Program-made: the position numbers and the translations under genes
The notes under the pieces: generated by a model
What the model was told of the DNA's origin: nothing
The model's input: only the letters and a program-made list of their open reading frames with translations
The model's database searches: none
Shown: one piece after another, positions 18,249 to 27,690 of the stretch
Layout of the letters: each line of letters opens with the position of its first letter
How positions within the stretch are numbered: the stretch's first letter is position 1
Assembly: GCF_000246855.1 (NCBI RefSeq)
Contig: NC_016609.1
Span: forward strand, 1,984,001-2,048,000
Reading direction: 5' to 3'
DNA length: 64,000 nucleotides
DNA from: Niastella koreensis GR20-10
GTDB lineage: Bacteria > Bacteroidota > Bacteroidia > Chitinophagales > Chitinophagaceae

Positions 18249-18351
18249 AGCCGGAAAAGGAGTTGTACATTTGGTGGGGAGGAGTGATTGTAGCGTAAAA
18301 TAAGATCAGCTCTGACAGTAGCAGCATTTTCAAACCTGTAAAATTCGTACA

Positions 18352-19662
18352 ATGACAGAAAGGCTGCTGCAATATCTTTGGCAATTCCAGTATTATAATA
18401 AACAAAGCTCCATACTGGATAATGGCGATACCTTCCAGGTAATTCATCCGGGACGATTCAATACCAACCAGGGTCCCGATTTTCTTGAAGCCAGGATAAG
18501 AATAGAAGATACATTATGGGTAGGTCACGTTGAAGTACATGTAAAAACCTCTGACTGGTTCAAACATGCGCATCAGTTTGACCGTAACTACGACAACGTG
18601 GTGCTGCACGTGGTATGGGAACACGACCTGCCCGAAAGAGACACCCGCATCCCGGTTTTTTCCATGCAATCGAGGGTGCCCATGTTGTTACTTGAACAAT
18701 ATAGGTACTGGATGGAAAGCGCAAGCTTTATTGCCTGCGGGAACCAGATCAGGGATGTGTCGCGCATCATCTGGATCTCATGGCGGGAGAGACTATTGGC
18801 CGAGCGCATGCAACGCAAATCTGCCATGGTGTTTTCTTTTCTGCTGCAAACCCATCAGCATTGGGATGAAACGTTCTGGTGGTTGCTGGCCCGCAACTTT
18901 GGCGCCGCATTAAACTTTGAACCGTTTGAGGCAATGGCTAAAACCTTACCAGTAACTATACTTGCCCGGTATAAGAATCAATTGCCCGTACTGGAAGCGC
19001 TGTTGTTTGGCCAATGCGGGTTACTGGAAGGCGAATTTGAGGAAGCATACCCCGCCGCATTGCAACGGGAATACCTGCACCTGAAAAATAAATACGAGCT
19101 GCAACCCATCAGGCAGTCAGTGCATTTTTTGCGTACACGCCCGGTAAACTTTCCTACCATAAGGCTGGCGCAACTGGCAAGGTTGCTGTACCAGTCAAAT
19201 CATCTGTTTGCGTTTATCAAAGAAACAGAACAGCTCAGTGAAATTAAGAAATGGTTATCTGTTACTGCCAGTGAGTTCTGGAACGAGCATTACACCTTCC
19301 AGAAATGTTCTGTTAACCGTGCCAAAAAGCTGGGTAACCAAATGATCGATACCCTTATTATCAATACCGTAGTACCGGTTCTTTTTGCTTATGGCTTATT
19401 GCATAACGAAGAGCAGTATAAAAACAGGGCGTTGAACTGGTTAGATGAATTGGAACCTGAAATGAACGCCATTACCCATTCTTATACAGAGTTGGGCATT
19501 GTAAATAAAAGCGCCTTCGATTCGCAGGCCCTGCTGGAGTTAAAAGGCCACTATTGCGACGCCAAAAAATGCCTCGATTGCGCCGTGGGAAATGCCCTGC
19601 TGAAGAGATCCGTGGCTGTTTATATGGAAACATGCCCCCCACACCTTGAAAAAGTGCCATAA
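18352..19662 (+). CDS. DUF2851 family protein
   Basis: A 436-residue soluble protein starting MTERLLQYLWQFQYYNK. Seen: GRFNTNQGPDFLEARIRI and WVGHVEVHVKTSDWFKH early in the chain, then NVVLHVVWEHD, and a Cys-rich end HYCDAKKCLDCAVGNALLKR. These are the hallmarks of DUF2851, widespread in Bacteroidota. The N-terminal part resembles a nuclease-like beta core (N-x-G-P-D-F and E-x-H), but no activity is established. It follows Maf after about 100 bp. Confidence 0.9.
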   Translation: MTERLLQYLWQFQYYNKQSSILDNGDTFQVIHPGRFNTNQGPDFLEARIRIEDTLWVGHVEVHVKTSDWFKHAHQFDRNYDNVVLHVVWEHDLPERDTRIPVFSMQSRVPMLLLEQYRYWMESASFIACGNQIRDVSRIIWISWRERLLAERMQRKSAMVFSFLLQTHQHWDETFWWLLARNFGAALNFEPFEAMAKTLPVTILARYKNQLPVLEALLFGQCGLLEGEFEEAYPAALQREYLHLKNKYELQPIRQSVHFLRTRPVNFPTIRLAQLARLLYQSNHLFAFIKETEQLSEIKKWLSVTASEFWNEHYTFQKCSVNRAKKLGNQMIDTLIINTVVPVLFAYGLLHNEEQYKNRALNWLDELEPEMNAITHSYTELGIVNKSAFDSQALLELKGHYCDAKKCLDCAVGNALLKRSVAVYMETCPPHLEKVP

Positions 19663-19753
19663 ATGCTGTATCATTGCCGCGATATCCCGTCCAGTACCGG
19701 GATTGCTCTGTTATATTTGGCAGAGTGTATATATGTGATTTACTTTCAACTAT

Positions 19754-20506
19754 ATGATCAAAGGACAAAAAGTAGTAGTAGTGCTGCCGGCATATAATGC
19801 AGCTAAAACACTCCGGATAACCTATGATGAAATCGACCGATCGGTAGTGGATGAGGTGATTCTTGTTGATGACGCCAGTAAAGATGATACCATTGCAGTT
19901 GCCCGGGAAATTGGTATTCAACATATTGTACGTCACGAGAAAAATAAAGGATACGGCGGTAACCAAAAATCCTGCTATAATAAAGCTTTGGAAATAGGGG
20001 CCGATATTATTGTAATGCTGCACCCCGATTATCAGTATACTCCAGCTTTAATAACACCCATGGTTTCCCTGATTGCCAATAACGTGTACCCGGTTGTGCT
20101 GGGTAGCCGCATTTTAGGCAAGGGCGCCTTAAAAGGTGGCATGCCAATGTACAAATACCTGTTCAACCGCATGTTGACCATGACGCAGAACATTTTGATG
20201 AACCAGAAGCTTTCCGAGTACCATACCGGCTACCGGGCTTATCATAAAGATGTACTGTTGTCAATTCCATACAATGATAACTCAGACGACTTTGTATTTG
20301 ACAATGAACTGCTGGGCCAGATCTTTTACAAAGGCTACGAAATAGCCGAGATCACCTGTCCTACCAAGTATTTCGATGAAGCTTCTTCTATTAATTTCAA
20401 ACGAAGCTCTATTTATGGACTGGGTGTTTTACGGGTAAGTTTTCAATACTTCTTTAATAAAATGGGACTGGCAAAGTCGAAGATATTTAAAGGGTTAGGT
20501 AAATAG
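19754..20506 (+). CDS. Family 2 glycosyltransferase (DPM-like)
   Basis: GT-A fold inverting glycosyltransferase. Seen: VVVVLPAYNAAKTL at the nucleotide-binding start, EVILVDDASKDDT, a metal-binding region MLHPDYQYTP in place of DxD, and GYRAYHKDVL further on. 250 residues and no membrane segment at the C-terminus, so it is cytoplasmic and probably makes a polyprenyl-phosphate sugar or extends a surface glycan. Convergent with a GT39-like polytopic enzyme that would use polyprenyl-linked sugars. Confidence 0.9.
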   Translation: MIKGQKVVVVLPAYNAAKTLRITYDEIDRSVVDEVILVDDASKDDTIAVAREIGIQHIVRHEKNKGYGGNQKSCYNKALEIGADIIVMLHPDYQYTPALITPMVSLIANNVYPVVLGSRILGKGALKGGMPMYKYLFNRMLTMTQNILMNQKLSEYHTGYRAYHKDVLLSIPYNDNSDDFVFDNELLGQIFYKGYEIAEITCPTKYFDEASSINFKRSSIYGLGVLRVSFQYFFNKMGLAKSKIFKGLGK

Positions 20507-20616
20507 GTTAAAAAGTTAACAGGTTGACGAGTTAACACGTAATAAAATATTAAGCCCTCCGATTTTTTCGGAGGGCTTAATATTTTAAGTCCTTGTCAAC
20601 CAGTTAACTTGTCAAC
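20504..20616. repeat. Octad inverted array G enclosing a terminator
   Basis: Left arm (aagttaac, aggttgac, gagttaac at 20513-20536) and right arm (ttgtcaac, cagttaac, ttgtcaac at 20593-20616) are in 8-nt register and complementary. They flank the 20-bp terminator stem at 20543-20587. The right arm runs into the last codons of the convergent gene that ends at 20612. Confidence 0.78.
20543..20587. terminator. Bidirectional intrinsic terminator
   Basis: Perfect 20-bp stem (core agccctccga/tcggagggct) with a five-T loop, AT-rich at both ends, between two convergent genes. Confidence 0.93.
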
Positions 20617-21997
20617 TTTTACTCGTTTCCCATTTGGTAATACGTTGCGACCAGCTTACCAGCAGGCTGTTATTGGCCATGTATAGCAACATCAGCGGAA
20701 ATATTTTAAACAATCCTCTTTTAGTTGAATTGTTCAGATCGAGCAGGGGTAACAAATAACCCATCAAAGGAAAACCAAGATAGATCACCAGCACGGCATA
20801 CAGCCAGTTGCGGGTAGTATTGTTGAGCTTGCGTTTGATCACCACTTCGAGTAACAGCAGTAAAATGAAGAAGTAAATAAAATACCCATAGAACCCAACA
20901 CCTTTGTCACTAAAGATCAGCTCGCTGTTGATTTCGGAAAAGCGGGTAAAAAAAGGCGACAGATCTCCCAGGTGCTTGTTTACCAGTCCCTCGATATTAT
21001 ACTTCGCCGGCAGGTACCGGTTAATATAAATAGAGATTGAAATTATGTATGCTAAAATTGAAGGCACTACGTAAAGTGCACTGCTTATCAGGCCTTTTAC
21101 AATGCCCGTTTTATTCTTCCAATGGTACCAGACAATGGCGGGCGTCATTAAGCAGGCCAGAATGAGGGTTTCTGAACGAATATAGGTGGCAATAGCCATC
21201 AGTAAACCGGCAAAGGTGAGGTAGTTGCGCTGCTGGTTCTGGAAAAACTGGTACAGGAACCAGACCGCCAGAAAGAAGAAAACGGCATTGGTATAATCGA
21301 ACAACACCATAAAAGTATAGGCATACATTTCGGGAATGGCCATAAAAAAAAGCACCAGCAACCCGGCAAATATGCGGTGGATGCTTAAGGCGAGGGCCTG
21401 GTATAAAAAGATAAGAAAACAGGCTACAACGGTGCTAAGCCAAACCTGACCGAATTCAAACCCAACATATTTATAAATGATCTGTAAGCAGGTTATAAAG
21501 GGTGGTTTGAAAACGTTGTTGGTAGATTCGAGATTAACGCTGAATACCGAGTTAATCATGGTTTTTTCGCGGATAGCGTATTCTGCAATTACTTCGGCCC
21601 CTGATGTAAGGTCGCGTGGAGTAGGGGGGAAATAAAAACAACGCCAGGCGCTCACAAACACAATGAAAGCGATCATGACCACAAATGGGATCTCGTATAA
21701 TTTAACCCTGATGCGGATGTTGGACCTCAGCTCTTTTAACCGGGCCATGCCCGATTTAAACTTAATATTTAAAAGAATGCAGGCTGCCAGTATAGAAATG
21801 AAAATGTTAGTTGATGTGAGTGGAATGTAGGCCAGCTGCAAAATAAAAGGCATAACAGAAAATACCGCTACCCCTAATAAAATGGCCAGTGAGATCAGCA
21901 TTCCAGGTTTCAACCGGATATTAAATAAGTTGATAATGCCAAACCCTGCTATAAACTGGATGATCGTTAAGAATAATATGATCATTATACCGCTCAT
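20612..21997 (-). CDS. Polytopic membrane glycosyltransferase, GT39/ArnT-like
   Basis: A 461-residue protein with 11-12 hydrophobic helices. The first periplasmic loop has PPTPRDLTSGAEVIAEYAI, where GT-C enzymes carry an acidic catalytic motif. A candidate GT-C enzyme that transfers a sugar from a polyprenyl phosphate donor; the family assignment is by topology and loop pattern, not a sharp motif. Its start overlaps the stop of the upstream gene by 4 nt (ATGA), so the pair is translationally coupled. Confidence 0.65.
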   Translation of the reverse strand: MSGIMIILFLTIIQFIAGFGIINLFNIRLKPGMLISLAILLGVAVFSVMPFILQLAYIPLTSTNIFISILAACILLNIKFKSGMARLKELRSNIRIRVKLYEIPFVVMIAFIVFVSAWRCFYFPPTPRDLTSGAEVIAEYAIREKTMINSVFSVNLESTNNVFKPPFITCLQIIYKYVGFEFGQVWLSTVVACFLIFLYQALALSIHRIFAGLLVLFFMAIPEMYAYTFMVLFDYTNAVFFFLAVWFLYQFFQNQQRNYLTFAGLLMAIATYIRSETLILACLMTPAIVWYHWKNKTGIVKGLISSALYVVPSILAYIISISIYINRYLPAKYNIEGLVNKHLGDLSPFFTRFSEINSELIFSDKGVGFYGYFIYFFILLLLLEVVIKRKLNNTTRNWLYAVLVIYLGFPLMGYLLPLLDLNNSTKRGLFKIFPLMLLYMANNSLLVSWSQRITKWETSKS

Positions 21998-22593
21998 AAG
22001 GAAGTTTTGTATTTGTTAAAGGACGCGATCGTATCCCGTAAAGCCTGTTGATTGGTAACGCTGTCAAACTGCAGTCCGCCGTCCCTGGCGGTGATGTACC
22101 AGGTGGCTTTGTTTGCCTCGGGGCTGTTGGCCCAAATGGTTTTTAAACCAGTGTAGTAATAGAAGACTGCTGGTTCCGGTACGTGGATCTGTAAGCCATG
22201 TTCCCTGAAGTAATCGGTGGGAGGCAGCAGTACCAGGGTTTTATCAACCGTGCCCCTTTTCTCGAAAAAGCCGGTTATGTTTTTGGCGAAGATATAATCT
22301 GTTTGATAACGGGCGAGTTTACGTTCTTCCAGGTCGAGGTTCAGTTTTTGTTCCTGGTAGTCTTGCCAATAGGGCATGATCCGTTGATCGAGCCATATTT
22401 TATTGGGTTCCAGGGCGAAAAATATAAGCAGGGAGATAATAGAAGCTACTAATAAAATAAATGTTTTAAAACCGTTGGAAGCAGCGGGGCCGGGCTTTTG
22501 GGGTGCAGTTGCAGCCGCCGGTGGTGGTTGAGCTGGTTGAGCGCTCTTATTGGCTGTACTACCCGCCTGTGGTACGTTTTTCTTCTTTTTCAT
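21994..22593 (-). CDS. Hypothetical membrane-anchored protein coupled to the glycosyltransferase
   Basis: A 199-residue protein with a Lys-rich start (MKKKKNVPQ), a Pro/Ala/Gln-rich linker (about 8-40), one transmembrane helix (about 43-61, TFILLVASIISLLIFFAL) and an extracytoplasmic domain with LVLLPPTDYFREHG and FYYYTGLKT. No recognised family. It overlaps the downstream GT39-like gene and probably works with it. Confidence 0.7.
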   Translation of the reverse strand: MKKKKNVPQAGSTANKSAQPAQPPPAAATAPQKPGPAASNGFKTFILLVASIISLLIFFALEPNKIWLDQRIMPYWQDYQEQKLNLDLEERKLARYQTDYIFAKNITGFFEKRGTVDKTLVLLPPTDYFREHGLQIHVPEPAVFYYYTGLKTIWANSPEANKATWYITARDGGLQFDSVTNQQALRDTIASFNKYKTSL

Positions 22594-23193
22594 CTAAATG
22601 GTTTTATACATTTTAGAAGGCTATAGAATGGCACATTGCTGGAAAGTCTGGTTAACGCCTTGATTATGCAAATATTATATCTTTTTATGGGGCTAACAAA
22701 AGAAAAAAGAGGCGTCCGCGATGGCGGATGCCTCTTTACCAGTGATCATAAGAAATTGGTGGCTTCTTCCGGAATTTTGGAAACCCCCGCTTCAGGGGGA
22801 CTCGTGGTTTTTCAAAGTGTATTTCTGAACTATGAACAAAAACAGTGTCATTATCATGCTTTGCACGATATCAAATTATCTCAGCGATATGTAGTGGAAA
22901 TCTGCTACCAGATAATAGATGGTCACACAGCGCCTTTGCAATTAATAGAACTTAAGGAAAGGTTGTGATGGATTTCTGATACTCCACATAAATCATTCCT
23001 ATCTCATTGTTTCGAGAAAAAAATGTATATGATCAATTTAATTGGTTGGCTTAATATCAAGCATTATGCCATCCTTATTTTTCATTATACCTATTTCGTA
23101 TATGCAATGAGTTGTATTTTATTCATTTAATGCTGAATGCCTGATGCAGCTTTTGAAATGCCCGATGGGGATAGATCTATGTCTTTTAGACAC
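22594..23193. other. 600-bp gap with an orphan leftward terminator; possible ncRNA
   Basis: No convincing protein gene. A strong leftward terminator lies at its left end (22700-22737). About 45 bp to its right are nested stems: a 5-bp cccccg-type hairpin at 22784-22799 inside an aaacc/ggttt pair. The nearest leftward gene upstream, the SDR, ends at 23194. Either that mRNA has a 450-nt 3' UTR or a separate small RNA ends here. A weak one-armed heptad run (atgctga, atgcctg, atgcagc, then atgcccg) lies at 23130-23164. Confidence 0.4.
22700..22737 (-). terminator. Orphan intrinsic terminator
   Basis: Stem aaagaggc-g-tccgc/gcgga-t-gcctcttt with a GATG loop, 14 bp with one G-U pair. The A-run on its left becomes a T-run when read leftward. 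No gene ends close upstream of it on that strand. Confidence 0.8.
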
Positions 23194-23910
23194 TTAACAG
23201 CTGAAGCCGCCATCACAATGTATTACGGTGCCGGTGAGATAACTGTTTCCAAGGGTAAATACAATGGCATCGGCAATTTCTTCGGCCCGGGCTACCCGGC
23301 CTGCCGGGATATTACCGGTCAATTGCTGCCAGGCCTGTTGTTTGGCTTCTTCGGGAGCAAAGCTCCACCAGGGTGTGTCTACCACGCCGGGTGATACAGC
23401 GTTGATGCGGAGGGGTTTTAATTCCTGGGCCAGTACAGGTACCATTAATTCCAGTGCGCCATTGATGGCAGCCAATCCGGAAGTGCCCGGTTTTTGCGCA
23501 ACCGAGGAAATGGCGGTAACAAGCGTTATGCTGCCTCCATTATTCATATAGGGCAGGGCTGCCTGCAAGGTATTTAGCTGGGGCCAGAACTTTCCTTCAA
23601 ACCCGGCCCGCAGGTCCTGTAACGACAGCTCGGTAAAGTTGCCCATGCCTTTTGATCCACTTAACGATATAACCAGGTAATCGAACGCCCCGGTTTGTTT
23701 GAAGAATGCATCGAGCGCAGCGCGGTCGTTGCTGTCAACCGGCTGAGCCCGGAGGTTGGTGGTTTCCCGGATGGCTTTTAATTTATCTGCATCGCGACCG
23801 GTTACGGTTACATGAGCCTTGCTGTTTGCCAGTATTTGGGCTGTTGCCAGGCCAATACCTGAAGAACCGCCAATTACAATTGCCTTTTTGTTTTCGAATA
23901 CTCCGTTCAT
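23194..23910 (-). CDS. SDR-fold oxidoreductase lacking the YxxxK catalytic pair
   Basis: Rossmann-fold short-chain dehydrogenase of 238 residues. The cofactor motif is VIGGSSGIGLATA, VTGRDADKL follows beta-2, and the C-terminus has AIVFTLGNSYLTGTVIHCDGG. The expected YxxxK is absent: the aligned stretch reads SGLAAINGALE, with Leu and Asn at the Tyr and Lys positions. It may be a non-catalytic or atypical SDR; a clade with this feature exists among annotated SDRs. It lies 60 bp downstream of an AraC regulator on the same strand, probably as its target or in its operon. Confidence 0.85.
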   Translation of the reverse strand: MNGVFENKKAIVIGGSSGIGLATAQILANSKAHVTVTGRDADKLKAIRETTNLRAQPVDSNDRAALDAFFKQTGAFDYLVISLSGSKGMGNFTELSLQDLRAGFEGKFWPQLNTLQAALPYMNNGGSITLVTAISSVAQKPGTSGLAAINGALELMVPVLAQELKPLRINAVSPGVVDTPWWSFAPEEAKQQAWQQLTGNIPAGRVARAEEIADAIVFTLGNSYLTGTVIHCDGGFSC

Positions 23911-23970
23911 TTTGTTCTGTTTTTAGTAGAACAAATTTCCGACGGCGCTGCCGTTCAGGCATTGACCCGA

Positions 23971-24927
23971 TCATGCATTGTATTGACCGGATGCGTTCTT
24001 TCGATAAAGCATAGGTGTTTCGCCGGTCATTTTTTTGAAGAAGCGGTTAAAGGCGGCCGGTTCACTGAAATTGAGCTGGTAAGCAATTTCCGATACAGAG
24101 GCTTCCGTATATTTCAACACGGCCTTTGCTTCCTGCACCAGCATATCGGCAATGGATTCGGAGGCTGTTTTTCCGGTCACTTCTTTTACCGTCCGGTTTA
24201 AATGATTGGCGCTTACTGTGAGCAGACTGGCATAATCGGTGACTTTTCTTTTTAACAAAAAATGACGGCTTACCAGTTTATGAAAGTGCGAAACGAGGTA
24301 GATGGTATCAGCGGTATTGTCGGGTACATGCAGTTGCTGTCTTTCGTAACTTCTTTTAGCTTCCAGCAACAGCAGGTACAAATACATCCCGATCGCTTTT
24401 TGTTTGCCGGGGCGGCTTTTTTTCAGCTCTTCATTCATTTTTAAAACGAATTGCTGCACCCGGTCAATTTCATCGGCATCCAGCTGGAACAGCGGCCTGC
24501 CGGTATAATCGAAAAAAGGAAATTCTTTGGGGATGCTGGCTGCCGGGACCAGGTCGTTCAGGAAATCTTCATTAAACAAAATGTAGTATCCAAATGCATC
24601 TGCACTGATGTTGTTTTTTGAGAAAACCTGGTTAGGCCAGGTAAAACTCATGGTGCGGGGCTGGTGTTTAAAGTGTTCCAGGCCCAGTTGCATATCTACA
24701 TGCCCGGTAATGGTTATGCTTATACGATAGAAAGCTGATTTTAAAGGGCCCAGTGAGGGTTTTAAGCCGCGGCTTGAATACAACTCAAAACCTTCAATGG
24801 GGTGAATGCTTTCGAGGTTGTTATAACCGAAATTGGAAATGTCGTCTTCCTGTCTGTGCAAATGCCTGAAACCTTTCAATACATATTGTGGTATGGCAGG
24901 TGAGGCGCTGGTTGCTTTTTTACCCAT
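23971..24927 (-). CDS. AraC-family transcriptional regulator
   Basis: A 318-residue protein with an N-terminal cupin-like sensing region (about 10-190) and a C-terminal AraC double HTH. The latter is seen as TVSANHLNRTVKEVTGKTASE followed by VSEIAYQLNFSEPAAFNRFFKKMTG. Typical length and order. It directly precedes the SDR gene in the same direction and probably controls it. The effector is unknown. Confidence 0.93.
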   Translation of the reverse strand: MGKKATSASPAIPQYVLKGFRHLHRQEDDISNFGYNNLESIHPIEGFELYSSRGLKPSLGPLKSAFYRISITITGHVDMQLGLEHFKHQPRTMSFTWPNQVFSKNNISADAFGYYILFNEDFLNDLVPAASIPKEFPFFDYTGRPLFQLDADEIDRVQQFVLKMNEELKKSRPGKQKAIGMYLYLLLLEAKRSYERQQLHVPDNTADTIYLVSHFHKLVSRHFLLKRKVTDYASLLTVSANHLNRTVKEVTGKTASESIADMLVQEAKAVLKYTEASVSEIAYQLNFSEPAAFNRFFKKMTGETPMLYRKNASGQYNA

Positions 24928-24968
24928 GGGAATCTTGTAAAGGGCAAAGGTATTGGGAAAAACCGTTG

Positions 24969-25104
24969 CAGGTTACAAGTGGCAGGTTTCAGGGACAATA
25001 AAAGTTTCCGGTTACCGGTTACCAGGGTTTACATTTCAGGATGCCCGATAATTATCAGTATGCCTTGAACTGCGCCCGGTAACTGGTAACCGGTAACTGG
25101 GAAC
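24969..25104. repeat. Heptad inverted array H
   Basis: Left part: caggtta, caagtgg, caggttt (24969-24989), and cggttac twice plus cagggtt (25009-25029). Right arm 25077-25104: cggtaac, tggtaac, cggtaac, tgggaac. The ggttacc words pair with ggtaacc. It ends 7 nt before the stop of the TonB receptor gene. Confidence 0.75.
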
Positions 25105-25110
25105 TGAAAT

Positions 25111-27549
25111 TTACCATGTAAAGTCCAGCGGCACATTCAGTTTGATGCCAAAATTGCGGCCCATATTGAATACGCCCATCCGGCCGGTAACATTATTAAC
25201 TGCGGTGTATTTTAACCGGCTTAAGTGGTTTTGATAGGCTACATCGCCCAGGTTGTAAGCAGTGAAACGAAGGCTGAACAGGGTTTTGCCTTTACTTACA
25301 AAATCGCCGCCAATGCCCGCATTAATTAACCAGTAACCAGGCGTGGCTGTTTCGGTATCGAAACCGGTAAAGGGATGATTTTGTTTAAAGGTATAATCAC
25401 TTTCCAGGTTCATGTTCAGGTTGCGGAGTGTTTTTCCTTTATGTAAAAAGCTGACGGCCAGATCGGTGAATAACCGGGCGGCAGGAATAAAGGGGATGTT
25501 TTTTGTTCCATCCACTTCATTGACGAATTGCGCGCGGGTATACGAAAACGCGTTTTTGAAGTGCAGCCAATCCAGCGGGTGGGGGTGAATGTCGAGCGCC
25601 AGTTCTGCACCATATAAATTAGCGTCGTTCTGATCGAAACGATATACGTTCAATTCATTGCCACCATCATTGAGTATAGAATCCCCACCGGAGCTGTTCT
25701 GCATTTTTTCATAAAAGATAAAATTCTTGATGTGGTTATAGAACAAGCTCGTTTCCAACGAAACGTGTGTTGAGTTCAGTTCTAAACCGCCGTCAACCTG
25801 TAAGCTGGTTTCTGATTTCAGGTCATTGGCGCCCACTTCGTAGCGATTGGTTCCTTCATGTGCGCCATTGCTTGCCAGCTCGGCAAAGTTGGGTGCTCTG
25901 AACCCCCGGGCCATATTGAATTTAAGCGTAACCAGGTCGCTGGTTGCATAGCTGAGACCTACACTGCCCGATACGTTGGAGAAGTTGCGGGAAAAACTAG
26001 TAAACTTAGGCTCGTTGTCTACAACCATCGGTTTGCCATTCACGTGACGGGTATCCAGCCGGATGCCGCCATTGAGCGAAAGTTTATTTCTGTGATATTG
26101 GGTAAACACAAAACCTCCAATATCGAACAGGTCGTAATCGGGAATGATCACTTCATCCGCCTTATTGGTATTGTTTTGTGACATGCCGGTTACACCAATG
26201 GTTGTTTTCCAGTTTTGGGTGGAAGGCAGGTGCCAGCGCAGGGCATAACTGATCGTTTTCAAATCGAACCAGGCGTTGGGCGTATTAAACTCATCGGCAT
26301 TGCCAAATTCCTGCCGCTGGTTTTGCTGAAAGCCCAACGTAACATCCAGGTTGCTTTTACCGATGGCAAAGTTGTTGTCTGATGATATTTTAAAGTGGCG
26401 GATGTGCTGGTACGGGATCTCCGGCGTAATGCTTTTAAAATCATCATGGGTGGCGATGCTTTCAACTCCGCCAGGAATCGCTTTTATAAAGGCGCCGGTG
26501 GCGCTGTCGCGGTCACCTTCAATCATCCCAATGTGTTGATCAAAATTACTAACCAGTAAATGACTGTAACCCCAGGCGCCGGTGTAACCCAGCATAGCGC
26601 CAAAGTTCTTATTATAGAATTTGGAGTTGAATACGCGGCCATCGTACTTGTTCTTATAATCTTCTGCCCCTTTATAGGAGCCATAGACATTCCAGCTAAA
26701 GCCGTTTTTTGTACCGGCAGCATCGCCATAGAAACCACGCAGGGCATTGTTGGTTTGGTATTCACCCAATACGTTTGCCGTGATGTGCCCGTCGGCTACG
26801 GGCCGTTGGGTAATGATATTGATAACACCGGCCAATGCATCGCTGCCATACATCAGGGAGGCGGGGCCTTTCAACACCTCTATGCGTTGAATGCTGTAAT
26901 CGTCAATTTCAATTCCATGTTCATCGCCCCATTGCTGACCTTCCTGGCGAACACCATCGTTGATGGTAACAACGCGGTTATAACCCAATCCGCGGATGAA
27001 TGGTTTTGAAATAGCCGGACCGGTTGACAATCCATTTACACCCGGGACTGTTTTAGCGAGGGCATCGATGGCATTGGTGGCCGATACATTAAACAGTTGT
27101 TCCTTCTTTAATACTTCAACCGGCTGAGGCGATTGCCTGATGCGGGTTGCAGCCGATACCCCGGTCACAGTTACTTCTTCATTTTCTACAACGGCTTCCT
27201 TTAAAGCAAAATCTTTTTGGGTTTCACCGTTTACGCTCACGGTTTCAATTACGGTTGAATAACCCCGGTAAGTGATCTCTATAAGGTATTTGCCGGTGTT
27301 TAAATTGGTAATGCGGTAATTGCCTTTTTCGTCAGAGATGGTGCCTTTCTTCAGGTCGTGTACATAAATGCTGGCTCCAGGTAATGATTCGCCTGTTATG
27401 GCATCGGTTATTTTACCGGTAAGCACACCAGCGAGCGGCGCGGCTACAGGCGTGGTGTGATGAGTAGCCGGTGCAATTTCCTGCTGGCTATAAGTGAATA
27501 GGCTAAGTATACTATATAAAAAGGTAAGGATAGCGCTTACTGATTTCAT
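25111..27549 (-). CDS. TonB-dependent outer-membrane receptor (siderophore/metal type)
   Basis: An 812-residue receptor from the chosen start MKSVSAILTFLYSILSLF, a proper signal peptide; the frame extends 30 codons further upstream but that part is not signal-like. A carboxypeptidase-regulatory domain (GKITDAITGESLPGASIYVH) comes first, then a plug (TVPGVNGLSTGPAISKPFIRG, YNRVVTINDGVRQEGQQWG and LKGPASLMYGSDALAGVIN) and a 22-strand-type barrel. The mature N-terminus has HHTT. The plug is of the FepA/BtuB/CirA sort, so metal-chelate uptake is likely. It lies 140 bp downstream of a small CxC protein on the same strand, perhaps a metal-binding partner. Confidence 0.9.
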   Translation of the reverse strand: MKSVSAILTFLYSILSLFTYSQQEIAPATHHTTPVAAPLAGVLTGKITDAITGESLPGASIYVHDLKKGTISDEKGNYRITNLNTGKYLIEITYRGYSTVIETVSVNGETQKDFALKEAVVENEEVTVTGVSAATRIRQSPQPVEVLKKEQLFNVSATNAIDALAKTVPGVNGLSTGPAISKPFIRGLGYNRVVTINDGVRQEGQQWGDEHGIEIDDYSIQRIEVLKGPASLMYGSDALAGVINIITQRPVADGHITANVLGEYQTNNALRGFYGDAAGTKNGFSWNVYGSYKGAEDYKNKYDGRVFNSKFYNKNFGAMLGYTGAWGYSHLLVSNFDQHIGMIEGDRDSATGAFIKAIPGGVESIATHDDFKSITPEIPYQHIRHFKISSDNNFAIGKSNLDVTLGFQQNQRQEFGNADEFNTPNAWFDLKTISYALRWHLPSTQNWKTTIGVTGMSQNNTNKADEVIIPDYDLFDIGGFVFTQYHRNKLSLNGGIRLDTRHVNGKPMVVDNEPKFTSFSRNFSNVSGSVGLSYATSDLVTLKFNMARGFRAPNFAELASNGAHEGTNRYEVGANDLKSETSLQVDGGLELNSTHVSLETSLFYNHIKNFIFYEKMQNSSGGDSILNDGGNELNVYRFDQNDANLYGAELALDIHPHPLDWLHFKNAFSYTRAQFVNEVDGTKNIPFIPAARLFTDLAVSFLHKGKTLRNLNMNLESDYTFKQNHPFTGFDTETATPGYWLINAGIGGDFVSKGKTLFSLRFTAYNLGDVAYQNHLSRLKYTAVNNVTGRMGVFNMGRNFGIKLNVPLDFTW

Positions 27550-27690
27550 AACAATAGAATGAGTTATAACAGTCCGCAAGGGCCTGTATGGATTAAGTTG
27601 GTGGTGGTTGTTTCCCGGGTTGTAATTGAATGCATGCAATGACTTTTAATGCCCGAAGCATAAAAGACGATGGTAGCAATAAAGAATGGA

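Noticed and set aside
22636-22968. 110-codon rightward open frame in the 600-bp gap
   Set aside because: It reads through the terminator stem and shows no motif or natural composition.
22700-22990. tmRNA, SRP RNA or RNase P RNA in the orphan-terminator region
   Set aside because: No tag-peptide frame, no SRP tetraloop-type motif and no RNase P core could be recognised.
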